A stretch of DNA of 49,528 nucleotides from CAZTAR01 sp043813895 (GCA_043813895.1 JBDRKQ010000044.1:1-49528), one strand, 5' to 3'; shown: positions 34,156 to 42,390, numbered from the stretch's first letter. Notes: a model not told the origin generated them from the letters alone. Program-made: numbers and translations.

Positions 34156-34469
34156 TTGTGTCGCAAAGCAAGCCGGCCTCGTTCCAGCCGGCGTCGAGCC
34201 AGCCTCGACGCCGGTTCGGAGCTCCCTCGACCACCGATCGTCCCACCCGCCCGGATGGCCACTTTCGGGTTTCGGACATTGCCGCGCTTCCTTCCGCGCG
34301 CGCGGAAATCCGAATTTGGGACGGACGGCCTGTTCTCCGGCCTAATCCGCGGAACCGCCACGATTTGCGCGCGGCAACGCCAAGCCGCCCGCCGTCCCAA
34401 ATCGATCTCGCGAAAAGCCCCGTTTTGCCCCTTTGTCCCAAATTCGGTTTCTTGCCTTTTCTCTCGTAA
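34152..34469 (+). CDS. Doubtful ORF near prophage right end, 105 aa
   Basis: An ORF starting with an ATG overlapping the previous stop. Composition is Pro/Arg/Ser-rich (MIVSQSKPASFQPASSQPRR) and the DNA carries the repeated end boxes, so coding may be coincidental. No family recognised. Confidence 0.3.
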   Translation: MIVSQSKPASFQPASSQPRRRFGAPSTTDRPTRPDGHFRVSDIAALPSARAEIRIWDGRPVLRPNPRNRHDLRAATPSRPPSQIDLAKSPVLPLCPKFGFLPFLS

Positions 34470-34541
34470 CCCCCTAACCGGCCAATAGTTACCGCGTTTT
34501 CCGCTCGCGGCAATTTGTCCCGTTTTTTTCTGCGCGCGCCA
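34310..34541 (+). other. Candidate prophage right end with transposase-binding boxes
   Basis: Reading inward from 34541 the minus strand is TGGCGCGCGCAGAAAAAAAC, similar to the Mu right end (TG, then GGCGCACGAAAAAC). GTCCC boxes lie at 34394, 34435 and 34517 (41 and 82 bases apart), and an inverted copy of the second one (13 bp, CCGAATTTGGGAC) is at 34310-34322. AT-richness here breaks the surrounding GC-rich pattern. If right, host DNA starts at 34542. Confidence 0.55.
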
Positions 34542-34699
34542 GCTGTCGAAATCGGCCCTCAGGCAGCCTGAACGGCCTTTCGGATCCCAGTTCGAAACGA
34601 CCTCCGGGTTTCGTCATACCAGGTCGTTGGGGCATGTGCTTCCCAGGGATCGCAGGGCGGGTGTCGGCGTGCTAAGCATCGTCGAGCTCTTCCAGACAA

Positions 34700-34918
34700 G
34701 TGGGAAGTTCGATCGAAAGCACATTCGCGACGGTTCGGCTGCGTCACCGTCGAACGAAGGGCAACGGCAGCCGCATGGCGTGCCTGGCGATGGTATTCAA
34801 GCTGTGCGAATCCGCGGCCCGCAAATGGCGAACACTGAACGGCGCCAAGCTGCTGCCAGACGTGGTCGCCGGAGTGCGTTTTGTCGATGGAGAAAAACCC
34901 GAGAAACAAGCCGCTTGA
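34700..34918 (+). pseudogene. IS256-type transposase remnant (C-terminus)
   Basis: A 72-residue open frame matches the C-terminal end of IS256/mutator transposases: SIESTFATVRLRHRRTKGNG, then ACLAMVFKLCESAARKWRTL. The frame is broken just upstream, and no N-terminal part or catalytic DDE is present. The downstream text TTTGACAATAGCTC (about 34939-34952) is like the terminal region of such elements. This is a dead fragment. Confidence 0.8.
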
Positions 34919-35010
34919 TCACGCTGCATCAACGACATTTGACAATAGCTCCGGTCAGCGACCAGCAGGATGTTCTTGAATCATCGCATAGACCGGACCT
35001 CCGTTTCTAA

Positions 35011-35123
35011 TATGACAGCGCTAGGTTCGTGTCCGACCGTGACTGGCGCTATCGAGGACTCGGTTTCGTCGTTCCGGCGATCTGCCTTTCTGAGCCGCGA
35101 TCGCGGTTTGTAGCGCTGTCATA
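35011..35123. repeat. 113-bp element with 13-bp terminal inverted repeats
   Basis: TATGACAGCGCTA (35011-35023) and TAGCGCTGTCATA (35111-35123) are perfect inverted copies; both sides are flanked by CTAA (35007-35010 and 35124-35127). This looks like a small MITE-type insertion, possibly with TA duplication as in IS630 (TA inside the repeat ends). It lies exactly after the stop of the eRF1-like fragment. No transposase inside. Confidence 0.65.
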
Positions 35124-35246
35124 CTAAAGGTACTCTTCCGGGAGACGGTAGCGCAGCGGGCAACCGACGCCTCCGAGGAGCCTCAGCTTGTCACTGTGTT
35201 CGAGGACTTCGACCGCGCATCGAAGACCAGCTGCCTCGGATACTGC
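35124..35246 (-). pseudogene. C-terminal fragment of an eRF1-like gene
   Basis: Forty codons ending at TAG (35124-35126) read VSEAAGLRCAVEVLEHSD, then a section ending RYRLPEEYL. They match the C-terminus of the intact eRF1-like gene at 38667-39809 (LAEQAGCDIEVVEEGD, ending RYRLPTEYV). Upstream, the frame runs into the end of the CBS-protein gene in another frame, so the rest of the gene is missing. A duplicated or disrupted paralogue is the likely source. Confidence 0.7.
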
Positions 35247-36301
35247 TACTCCGAATCTCCCGTGCGTTCTGAGCTCCGGCGATGTCGCTGGGCAGCTCGT
35301 TGTCGCGCATGTTCCCGCATGTCTGTGACAACGTCGGTTTCGTCCACGATTTCTTCACCGAGCAGTGTCTCCATCAAATCTTCCAGTGACGCAATGCCCG
35401 CCATGCCGCCATATTCGTCCACGACCAGCACAATATGTTGTCTGTTCTTAATGAGGGTGTCCAGGGCATCGCCGACCGTCGCCAACTCCGGGAAGATTGG
35501 GATAGGCTTGGCAAGATCTCTAAGCGGCTTGTGGCCTTCGTCGGCCAAATACGCGGCACGGATGGCGAATCGCGGCACGTACCCTGTGATCTGCTCAGGA
35601 TCGCCCGCATATACCGGAATCCGGGCGAACCGAATGGGATCGTGCTCCGCGATTGCCTCTTGGATGGTGAGATCTTCCGGAAGCGAAAACACGACTGTAC
35701 GAGGGGTGAGCACGTCGGCAAGGCGAATCGTGGAAAGGGCGACTAGGTTTGACGCAATTCGGTATTCGCGTCCGCCTATCGCGCCGCTCGATTGTCCAAG
35801 GCGCAGTGTGGCCAGCAGTTCTGCTCGGCTGAGACTATCTTCATGTCGCTGACCGGTAATTACGCGGTTGACCCACTCCAGCACGACAATCAACGGCAGG
35901 CACAGTAGGATCATCAGCCGAATAACGATCGCCGCAGGGGCCGCCAAGGGCTTGGCATGAATCGCCCCTAGAGTCTTCGGGATGATCTCGCTCACAACCA
36001 GAACCAGTAACGTCATGATCGCGCTGGCGAGGCCAACCGCCCTGTTGCCGAACACGACAGCAGCCTGGGCTCCGACGCCCACTGCTCCCACTGTGTGCGC
36101 TACGGTGTTCATTGTAAGAATCGCAGCCAATGGACGGTCAATGTTACTCTTCATGTCGCGCAGGATCGCGCCCGCCCGCGTGCCGCGCTCCACCATCAAT
36201 TCCACATAGCTTCGCGGCAAGCTCAGCAAACAGGCCTCCAGAAGAGAACAGAGAAACGACACTGCGACGGCGACCAACCCAAACAAAATCAGCAGCGTCA
36301 T
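35246..36301 (-). CDS. DUF21/CBS-domain membrane protein (CNNM/CorC type)
   Basis: A 351-residue protein. Three to four TM segments of a DUF21 domain (N-terminal TLLILFGLVAVAVSFLCSLL, later MTLLVLVVSEIIPKTLGAIH with the EIIPKTLG signature) precede two CBS domains (R-x-PVYAGDPEQITGYV and HIVLVVDEYGGMAGIASLED). Such proteins are linked with Mg/Co or other ion export. The typical C-terminal CorC domain is missing (short). It heads into a Usp gene two bases away. Confidence 0.88.
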   Translation of the reverse strand: MTLLILFGLVAVAVSFLCSLLEACLLSLPRSYVELMVERGTRAGAILRDMKSNIDRPLAAILTMNTVAHTVGAVGVGAQAAVVFGNRAVGLASAIMTLLVLVVSEIIPKTLGAIHAKPLAAPAAIVIRLMILLCLPLIVVLEWVNRVITGQRHEDSLSRAELLATLRLGQSSGAIGGREYRIASNLVALSTIRLADVLTPRTVVFSLPEDLTIQEAIAEHDPIRFARIPVYAGDPEQITGYVPRFAIRAAYLADEGHKPLRDLAKPIPIFPELATVGDALDTLIKNRQHIVLVVDEYGGMAGIASLEDLMETLLGEEIVDETDVVTDMREHARQRAAQRHRRSSERTGDSE

Positions 36302-36303
36302 CG

Positions 36304-37227
36304 TCAGTCAATCTCGTATTTGAAGTCGTCCGGTTTGACCGCCAGAACTGAACAGGGTGACTCCCGCACGATGTGCTCTGCTACGGTCCCGAGCAATATG
36401 GCTCTGATCCCGGTGCGGCCGCGTGTTCCGACTACGACGAGATCGGCCGCGGAGTCTTCAATAAACTCAATAATGCCGTCCGCGCCACGACATCCTTCGA
36501 CTACATGCAGCGCAACCTCAAGCCCGGCCGTGTCACTCTCGAAGTGTTGGAGCACCCGGCCAAGGCGTTCCCGCAGAGAGTCCGTGGATTTCTGCTTGGT
36601 CTCCGCCGAAGGCTGCGGCATATAATGGAGTCCTTCCCATGGCGGCGAAAAGACGTGCAGCAGGTGTAACATTGCCTTGTCCTGTTGGGCCACGCGGATG
36701 GACTGCTCCACGACCCGGTAGGACGTTTCCGAGAAATCCACACAGGCTACGACGCGGTTAAAACGCTCAACGTGCAGCTCACGGACGAGCAGTACTCTTG
36801 CTGCTGCCTTGCGTACGCACCTTGTGGCTAGCGTGCCGGCTCCTCGGACAGGATCAGATATTCCGTTCGATCCGAGGACGAGCAGGTCCGCGGACGCGTC
36901 CCGAACGCGACGCAGGATCTCGACGAATGGACTGCCAGCAACAGTATCCGCAACAACATGTACTTCACCAGGTTCACTGACGGCAATCAGATCTTCGAGC
37001 TGTCGGAGTGCGAAGTCGCAGACTTCATCGCAGGTAGTACCCGGCTCCAAGGAAGCAGGTTCCGCCAGGAGCGCATCCAAGACGACGTTCGCCGCGGAGA
37101 GGTCGATTCCGTGAAAGACGTGCAGCCTTGCGTCGTTCCATCGAGCTATACGCAACGCCTGGACAAGAGCGCTCTGAGAGAAGGCCGAGAAGTCGACGCC
37201 AACGACGATATTCTTGAGGCTGTCCAC
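36304..37227 (-). CDS. Universal stress protein, tandem Usp domains
   Basis: A 307-residue protein with two Usp domains. The first opens IVVGVDFSAFSQSALVQALR and ends GSNGISDPVRGAG...ARVLLV; the second has CVDFSETSYRVVEQSIRVAQ and the nucleotide-binding VGTRGRTGIRAILLGTVAEH. Start is GTG with a GGAGGAGG site. It belongs to a stress cluster with CBS and carbonic-anhydrase-like proteins and probably senses ATP status. Confidence 0.9.
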   Translation of the reverse strand: MDSLKNIVVGVDFSAFSQSALVQALRIARWNDARLHVFHGIDLSAANVVLDALLAEPASLEPGTTCDEVCDFALRQLEDLIAVSEPGEVHVVADTVAGSPFVEILRRVRDASADLLVLGSNGISDPVRGAGTLATRCVRKAAARVLLVRELHVERFNRVVACVDFSETSYRVVEQSIRVAQQDKAMLHLLHVFSPPWEGLHYMPQPSAETKQKSTDSLRERLGRVLQHFESDTAGLEVALHVVEGCRGADGIIEFIEDSAADLVVVGTRGRTGIRAILLGTVAEHIVRESPCSVLAVKPDDFKYEID

Positions 37228-37489
37228 AACCCTCCTCCATTGAACAGAGCGACACGCACCCCAATCTACACTTCGCTCTGCAGGCCCTTTCGCTTACTGC
37301 TGCCAACACGATGCATGGCAGCGCTCGAGCTAACCGCAGGCAAAGCCCGCTACTCATCGGGCCGAGTTGATTGACACCTGTCGGTTTCCTTTTCTCCGCG
37401 GAGACACACTGGATCACCGGTTCGAACCCGCGGGGAGGGTTCTTTCGGATGTCGAGTACGCTTCTCCCAACCTGCACCGCGCCACTCGC

Positions 37490-38047
37490 TCATCGGACCT
37501 CGCTTCCCTCATCAATCTGGTAAAGTCTGCCATCCTCAACACCATAGAAGAGTGGGGCTACCATGATCCCTGGATATCTCTTGCGTAGGCGTTGTGCCTC
37601 AGAACACACGAATTCCAGGGCGTTACCGACCTCGGAGCGCGAGGCATGCTGGTCGAAGTAGTCCTCCGCCTGATGTTGTTCCCAACCGGCGTTTTCGATC
37701 AGCCCCCGCACAAGCACATCGCGCTTCGACGCCAGGCCAACCATGCCACAGTCGCCATGTCCGATCAGACAGAGTACCCGAACCCCTTTTACAGCAATGG
37801 CAAAAGAGACCTGGAACTCCAGCGGTCGAAGGTTGGCCCCGCCGGTCCGCAGGACGTATGCGAAGTTGGAAAGGATTCGGAGCCGGATTCGGTGGTCCAT
37901 ACACATCCCGATTAATAGCTCGGTTCGCTTATGGACCCCGTGTGTCTCCCCAAGATTGTGATAGGTGAGGAGCGTGTCGATGGGCGTTCCACGATACCTC
38001 GGAAGGACGTCGCCCGAGTCCTGCACTGAGAGAAGAGAATGCTTCAT
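37490..38047 (-). CDS. Beta-carbonic anhydrase-like protein
   Basis: A 185-residue protein with the beta-class zinc ligands: C49 in MCMDHRI, H97 and C100 in IGHGDCGM, plus the D51/R53 dyad. The typical TGGAN segment is present (67-73). Beta carbonic anhydrases hydrate CO2; this one is short and divergent, so activity may differ. AGGAGA precedes the ATG. Confidence 0.8.
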   Translation of the reverse strand: MKHSLLSVQDSGDVLPRYRGTPIDTLLTYHNLGETHGVHKRTELLIGMCMDHRIRLRILSNFAYVLRTGGANLRPLEFQVSFAIAVKGVRVLCLIGHGDCGMVGLASKRDVLVRGLIENAGWEQHQAEDYFDQHASRSEVGNALEFVCSEAQRLRKRYPGIMVAPLFYGVEDGRLYQIDEGSEVR

Positions 38048-38239
38048 GTTTCGTTTCTCCTGCGTCGCCGGGGGGAGAGACTATGTTCCACACGAACGCC
38101 CGCCGCCGCGGGCCCAGCTTGTTTGCCCCCTCTCACTTCATGTCTCACTCGCAGTGAGCACTCCCGAGTTGCCGCTTTCCATCGTGACTCGCCGGGTACA
38201 GGGTCGCCGTGTCGTCACCGTGGCGACCGTTGATTGGAT

Positions 38240-38593
38240 TCATACAAGGATATGGTTGCCCAGCACATTCGCTGCGACCCAGACTCCGGCAGCCAACGGC
38301 AGCAGGACTCGGACGTATCGCTTGTAGTGTTCGACGGTGGCCGGTTCTCCGGTCGCCTTCATGGCAGAACCGGATCGCTGCTCCACCCACCGACCGCCGA
38401 CCATCAGGGCCACGACGATGCCGAGCGCCGCATCCCATGGTGTGAACCAGCCCGCACGGTTCACGATGACGCAGGTAATCAAGAGCGCGAACATCGGCCC
38501 CAAGATCACCCACACAAGTCTACCCAGCAGCACAACTCCGCTACTGTTTCCGTCGACGCGCACTTCGTTACCGGATTGGGAGTTCGATTCCAT
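38240..38593 (-). CDS. Small membrane protein, 117 aa
   Basis: A 117-residue protein with an acidic/Ser-rich first 20 residues and three probable TM segments (LVWVILGPMFALLITCVIVN, AALGIVVALMVG, VLLPLAAGVWVAANVLG). No family recognised. It stands between the carbonic anhydrase-like and eRF1-like genes in the same direction. Confidence 0.65.
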   Translation of the reverse strand: MESNSQSGNEVRVDGNSSGVVLLGRLVWVILGPMFALLITCVIVNRAGWFTPWDAALGIVVALMVGGRWVEQRSGSAMKATGEPATVEHYKRYVRVLLPLAAGVWVAANVLGNHILV

Positions 38594-38666
38594 TGATCAC
38601 GCCTCCTCAGGTCCCTGACTACAGGTGACCGGCTTCAGATTACACAAAGCAGTTTGTCTCTTCGTT

Positions 38667-39809
38667 TTAGACGTACTCGGTCGGCAGGCGGTATCGCAAC
38701 AAGCAACCCGCGCCTCCGTAGAGCGTCAGCAGATCGCCTTCTTCCACGACTTCGATGTCGCATCCGGCCTGTTCGGCCAAACGCACCATCTCCTCCCTGA
38801 CATCGAAGCCTCGAAACTCGTCGGCTCCGCATTGGCGACACTCCGCAGGTTTCACTGTCTCGACTTCCATCCTGCCGCAGGTACCACACTGCCATCCAGG
38901 GTCTGGCTTATACCCATTCACCAGCACCATCGCGTCCACTCGGCGTTGCTCCAGGGCTTGGAAGGTCGGTCTCGTCCCGACGGCGGCAAGGCCACCGGCT
39001 TGCACAACCCGAATCACTTCTTCCGCGGCGCGGCGTGATTCGCTCTCCTCCTCTCGAATGAAGGATGCGATTGTGGCCTCCACAATGTCAACGGTCTGGG
39101 CTTCTCCCGAAGCGGGTACCGTGTCGATGAGCTTCGCGGTCAGATGCTTGGGAAGTCGGCGAGACACCTGGGTAGTGATCCGAGGGTTGCCGGCCAGGAT
39201 CAGGTGGGCGTATCCGCCAGCGGACATCAGGCGGCCCAGCACCTTGATCTCCTCCTTGATGAACTTCTCGGTGCGGTCCCGGCGGTGATTCTGATAGTGG
39301 TTCTTGGTCCATTCGCGGCCGACACGCTTGCGGAGTTCCGGGCGCTCCTTCCACAATTCCTCCGTCACCGTCCCGAGGTTGACCTCCAGAATACGCACGC
39401 TCTCCTCCGTAGAGATCATCACAACATAGCGGTGGTAGGTGTCCTTGAGCTCTATCAAGTGGTAGATGTTGGGTGTGGTGTCCACCGCCACCCAATTCGG
39501 CAAGGGAACCTGAAACTGCATCGGCAGGAAAAACGGCTCCGCGCCGGCGCGGGAGAAGAGCGCGATGCCTTTTGCCTCGGGCAAGAGATTGGTCGTCAGA
39601 TACTCCTCGATCCGCCTCAATGCGTCCTCGCGGTCTCGACGCGCGGATCCAGTTGTTCCCTGCTTCAAGAGCCGGACGTGGGTGTCGAAGACATTTCGGT
39701 CTGTCAGGTCGCCGCCATGAAGAGTCAGATAGCAACTGATGACTTCAGCATCTGTCACCGGCAAGGTTGCCAATGTCCGGATGTGTTTCCTTAGGCTCTT
39801 AAGCTCCAT
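38667..39809 (-). CDS. Bacterial eRF1-like protein (baeRF family)
   Basis: A 380-residue protein related to eukaryotic peptide release factor 1 and the bacterial baeRF group. It has an N-terminal domain (LRKHIRTLATLPVTDAEVIS), a central domain with LILAGNPRITTQVSRRLPKH, and a C-terminal zinc ribbon (CGTCG and CRQCG). These proteins act in ribosome-associated stress or tRNA-peptide release. It lies next to the hibernation factor gene. A fragment of a paralogue is found at 35124-35246. Confidence 0.85.
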   Translation of the reverse strand: MELKSLRKHIRTLATLPVTDAEVISCYLTLHGGDLTDRNVFDTHVRLLKQGTTGSARRDREDALRRIEEYLTTNLLPEAKGIALFSRAGAEPFFLPMQFQVPLPNWVAVDTTPNIYHLIELKDTYHRYVVMISTEESVRILEVNLGTVTEELWKERPELRKRVGREWTKNHYQNHRRDRTEKFIKEEIKVLGRLMSAGGYAHLILAGNPRITTQVSRRLPKHLTAKLIDTVPASGEAQTVDIVEATIASFIREEESESRRAAEEVIRVVQAGGLAAVGTRPTFQALEQRRVDAMVLVNGYKPDPGWQCGTCGRMEVETVKPAECRQCGADEFRGFDVREEMVRLAEQAGCDIEVVEEGDLLTLYGGAGCLLRYRLPTEYV

Positions 39810-39841
39810 CGGTCCTGTCCTTTGCTCTTTCGTCAGCAGGA

Positions 39842-40228
39842 TCAGATATTCGTTGCACTGTCCTTCGTGAAGTTGCCAGCACCGCCGATGCCGTCCGCGT
39901 CTGGCGCCGTTCCCGCTCCCCTGGTCGTTCGCCGGCGCTCCAATTCAGTTGACACTCTGCGAGATATCCGCTCCGCCGCGCGGCTTGCGGCCGCTTCGAC
40001 TCCGACATCCGCAACCTCGACGCGAACCTCCCCTCTTGGCACGATCGTGGCCACAATCCGGCACGTCGTGTCCACGCCACCTCGCGGACCGTTTTCGTCG
40101 GTGAAACGGACCGACACGCGACGAACCCGATCTCCGAACCGGCCTAGGGCGAACCCGAGTCGCCGCTCAACGATCTCTCGCTGGGAGGTAGTCAGTTTCA
40201 AGTTTCTGGCGACAATCTGAAGCTGCAT
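39842..40228 (-). CDS. Ribosome hibernation promoting factor (HPF/RaiA, short form)
   Basis: A 128-residue protein read from the ATG at 40228 (MQLQIVARNLKLTTSQREIV) with GGAAG upstream. The alternating beta-alpha pattern with RRVSVRFTDENGPRGGVDTT and the mid-helix ERISRRV is that of S30EA-type hibernation factors. It binds the 30S decoding centre during stress. A low-complexity tail replaces the long C-domain. It is divergent from nhaR. Confidence 0.8.
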   Translation of the reverse strand: MQLQIVARNLKLTTSQREIVERRLGFALGRFGDRVRRVSVRFTDENGPRGGVDTTCRIVATIVPRGEVRVEVADVGVEAAASRAAERISRRVSTELERRRTTRGAGTAPDADGIGGAGNFTKDSATNI

Positions 40229-40312
40229 GGCTGTCTTCCTTCTGAAACATTCCTTGGTCTTCACTTTGACTGTACGCAGCCGTCGGTCCATCGGATAATA
40301 GATTATTCGAGC

Positions 40313-40341
40313 TTGACAGATAGATTTGGCCGATGTATTGT
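40313..40341 (+). promoter_or_regulatory. nhaR promoter, TTGACA-17-TATTGT
   Basis: A consensus -35 TTGACA (40313-40318) and -10 TATTGT (40336-40341) with 17-base spacing. The chosen ATG (40348) lies seven bases after the -10, at the expected transcription start, so the mRNA may be leaderless. AT-rich palindromic bases just upstream (AATAATCTATTAT type on the minus strand) may serve the divergent hibernation gene. Confidence 0.65.
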
Positions 40342-40347
40342 CCGGGG

Positions 40348-41247
40348 ATGGAATGGCTCAACTACCACCACCTGCTGTACTTTTGGGTGGTCGCGAAGGA
40401 GGGAACAATCGCGGCCGCTTGCGAGAAACTGATGCTCGCACAGCCGACGATCTCAGCCCAAATCCGGGCGTTGGAGAAGGCGCTCGGTCAAAAGCTGTTT
40501 CGGCGAAGCGGTCGATACCTCGTGATGACAGAAACCGGGCGGGTGGTCTACCAATACGCAGACGAGATCTTTTCGCTGGGCCGAGAGTTGACCGACACAT
40601 TGAGAGGCCGACCGACAGGCAGCCCGGTGCGATTTAATGTAGGGGTAGCCGACGTGTTGCCAAAGCTGGTCGCCCATCAACTCCTCGAACCGGCGCTGAA
40701 CTTGCCGGATCGGGTTCGGCTGGTCTGTTACGAAAGTACGCAGACGGAGCTATTGGCGAAGTTGGCGATCCACGAGTTGGACCTCGTCCTTTCCGACAGC
40801 CCCATCGGTCCTGGTGTCCAGGTACGTGCGTTCAACCACGTGCTAGGTGAGTGCGGCGTCTCGATCTTTGGCACGAGGGATTTGGCCGATTCGTATCGGC
40901 GACGTTTTCCGACATCGCTTAATGGGGCGCCGTTCCTCTTGCCGACGAGCACTACGGCCCTGCGTCGGGAACTCGAACACTGGTTTGACGCCGAGGACAT
41001 TCGTCCGGCGGTGGTCGGCGAGTTTGACGACAGCGCGCTGCTCAAGGTCTTCGGCCAAGCCGGCGCCGGTCTGTTTGCCGCGCCCGACCTCATCGAGAAG
41101 GAAATACGTCGGCAGTACGGTGTGCGGGTCATCGGCCGCGTTGAGTCCATGAAGGAACGGTTTTATGCTATTTCTGTGGAGAGGAAAGTGAAGCACCCAG
41201 CGGTCGTCGCAATTGCTGATGCGGCCCGCAAAAAGTTCTGCGACTGA
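40348..41247 (+). CDS. nhaR: LysR-family activator NhaR
   Basis: A 299-residue LysR-type regulator. MEWLNYHHLLYFWVVAKEGT is the hallmark NhaR opening, with the helix-turn-helix through TISAQIRALEKALGQKLF. The C-terminal effector domain is intact (LDLVLSDSPIGPG). In other bacteria NhaR turns on nhaA and osmotic genes in response to sodium. The following antiporter gene fits this role. A longer start at 40333 would overlap the -10. Confidence 0.9.
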   Translation: MEWLNYHHLLYFWVVAKEGTIAAACEKLMLAQPTISAQIRALEKALGQKLFRRSGRYLVMTETGRVVYQYADEIFSLGRELTDTLRGRPTGSPVRFNVGVADVLPKLVAHQLLEPALNLPDRVRLVCYESTQTELLAKLAIHELDLVLSDSPIGPGVQVRAFNHVLGECGVSIFGTRDLADSYRRRFPTSLNGAPFLLPTSTTALRRELEHWFDAEDIRPAVVGEFDDSALLKVFGQAGAGLFAAPDLIEKEIRRQYGVRVIGRVESMKERFYAISVERKVKHPAVVAIADAARKKFCD

Positions 41248-41266
41248 GTGGAGGTTCAACGCGATC

Positions 41267-42097
41267 ATGCCTTCTTGCATGTTGGCCGCCGTCTCAGATG
41301 CCGACTGGGCTATCATCACGGACTTGGTCGTGATTCTGGCCAGTGCGACCGTCGTCGCGGTTGTCATGCAACGAATGCGGCTGGCCGCGATCCCCGCCTA
41401 CCTGATCGCCGGAGCCGTCATCGGGCCACGCGCCCTCGGGCTGATTCCTTCACCTGAAGGCCTGGGCGCCATCTCGCATCTTGCGATCATCCTTCTCCTG
41501 TTCGGGATCGGGCTTGAGCTCCACCTCTCCGTCCTCAAGCACCGACTGGCCCGCATGATCGCGGTCGGCTTCGGATCCTGCCTGCTTTCGATTGTCGTCG
41601 GGTGGCCGATCGCGATCTGGTTTGGCTTGGGCCCACCGGCAGCGCTTGCCGTTTCCATGGCGCTGGCACTCTCCTCGACCACGCTTGTGCTGAGGATCAT
41701 CGCGGACCGTCGCGAGCTTGGCCGAATGCGCGGGCGCTTGGCTCTTTCGATCCTGGTGATTCAAGACATGATCGTCTTGGGAATGCTGGCAGCGGTCCCT
41801 GCACTGGCCGCGTGGGCGGGCTCCGATGTGACGCTGGCAGCGGATCCGAACGTTCCGTTGGCCGGTGACGGCGGAACGCTGCGGTTTGTCGTCGAGGCCA
41901 TACTGCGGGTCGGTGGTGTGGCCGTTCTCATCGTCCTTGGCCGGGTGACCCTCCCGCGAGTTCTTCGCGAGTCATTCAAGGGGCGATCGCTGGAAGTGAT
42001 GACCTTGGCCGGTGTGGCGGCAGCGCTTCTAGAGCATTTTAGTGTTGAGAGTGCATGCTTCGCTGTAGCGTCGGCCCCCCGTGGCCGACGGGGATAA
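41267..42097 (+). pseudogene. Truncated KefB/CPA2-type cation-proton antiporter
   Basis: The frame (ATG at 41267) encodes about nine TM segments of a CPA2 antiporter: ASATVVAVVMQRMRLAAIPA, then AYLIAGAVIGPRALGLI and SSTTLVLRIIADRRELG. Homology ends at about residue 253 (EVMTLAGVAAAL). From there it reads into a repeat region (from 42029) and stops at 42097. The remaining TM segments and RCK domain are missing and do not resume downstream, so the gene is broken. It sits 20 bases after nhaR. Confidence 0.75.
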
Positions 42098-42272
42098 CCT
42101 GTGTGCTGATCCCCCACAAGGTGGAACGCTGACCGCTTGCTGACGCGCGCGGCTCTGATCACCGCCGCAGAGGATGCATCTCATGCCTAAAATGCTCTAG
42201 AGCATTCTAGGCATGAGATGCATCCTCTGCGGCGGTGTAGGCAATCTCAACCTTAAAACGCTATAGTGCTCT
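42029..42272. repeat. Inverted-repeat unit ending the antiporter gene
   Basis: A 30-base unit at 42029-42058 (starts CTAGAGCATTTTAG) reappears inverted and diverged at 42238-42272 (core TTAAAACGCTATAG). Between them lies a separate 78-bp palindrome. The layout resembles a MITE-like or repeat element that truncated the antiporter. No ORF of a transposase is visible. Confidence 0.6.
42160..42237. repeat. 78-bp near-perfect palindrome
   Basis: Arms of 39 bases match with a single mismatch. The outer ends read CACCGCCGCAGAGG and CCTCTGCGGCGGTG, the centre CTCTAGAG. It could form a cruciform or a very stable RNA hairpin serving as terminator for recR and the broken antiporter. Its middle word (AAAATGCTCTAGA) is shared in reverse with the unit at 42029-42058. 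Confidence 0.85.
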
Positions 42273-42295
42273 GTCACTGGTCAACTGATGGATGC

Positions 42296-42344
42296 CACGG
42301 GCAGCTTGTCTGCCCGTGCCGCACTGGCGGGCAAGCCGCCAGTG
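42296..42344. terminator. Twin hairpins downstream of recR
   Basis: Two perfect 9-bp hairpins stand four bases apart: CACGGGCAG/CTGCCCGTG (42296-42318) and CACTGGCGG/CCGCCAGTG (42322-42344), each with a five-base loop. They lie between recR and the broken antiporter, so a bidirectional terminator or repeat-family role is likely. No clear T-run follows. Confidence 0.5.
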
Positions 42345-42390
42345 GCACCCATCTTACCCTTGTATCCCTCACAGGACGCCTGACGGAGCA

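Noticed and set aside
34046..34513. 155-aa minus-strand ORF near the prophage end
   Set aside because: Spans the repeated end boxes and has no natural domain; likely coincidental.
34559..34909. 116-aa minus-strand ORF over the IS remnant
   Set aside because: Antisense to a recognisable transposase fragment; only the last 20 residues look natural.
36304..40320. Many long plus-strand ORFs opposite the host cluster
   Set aside because: All are shadows of well-supported minus-strand genes.
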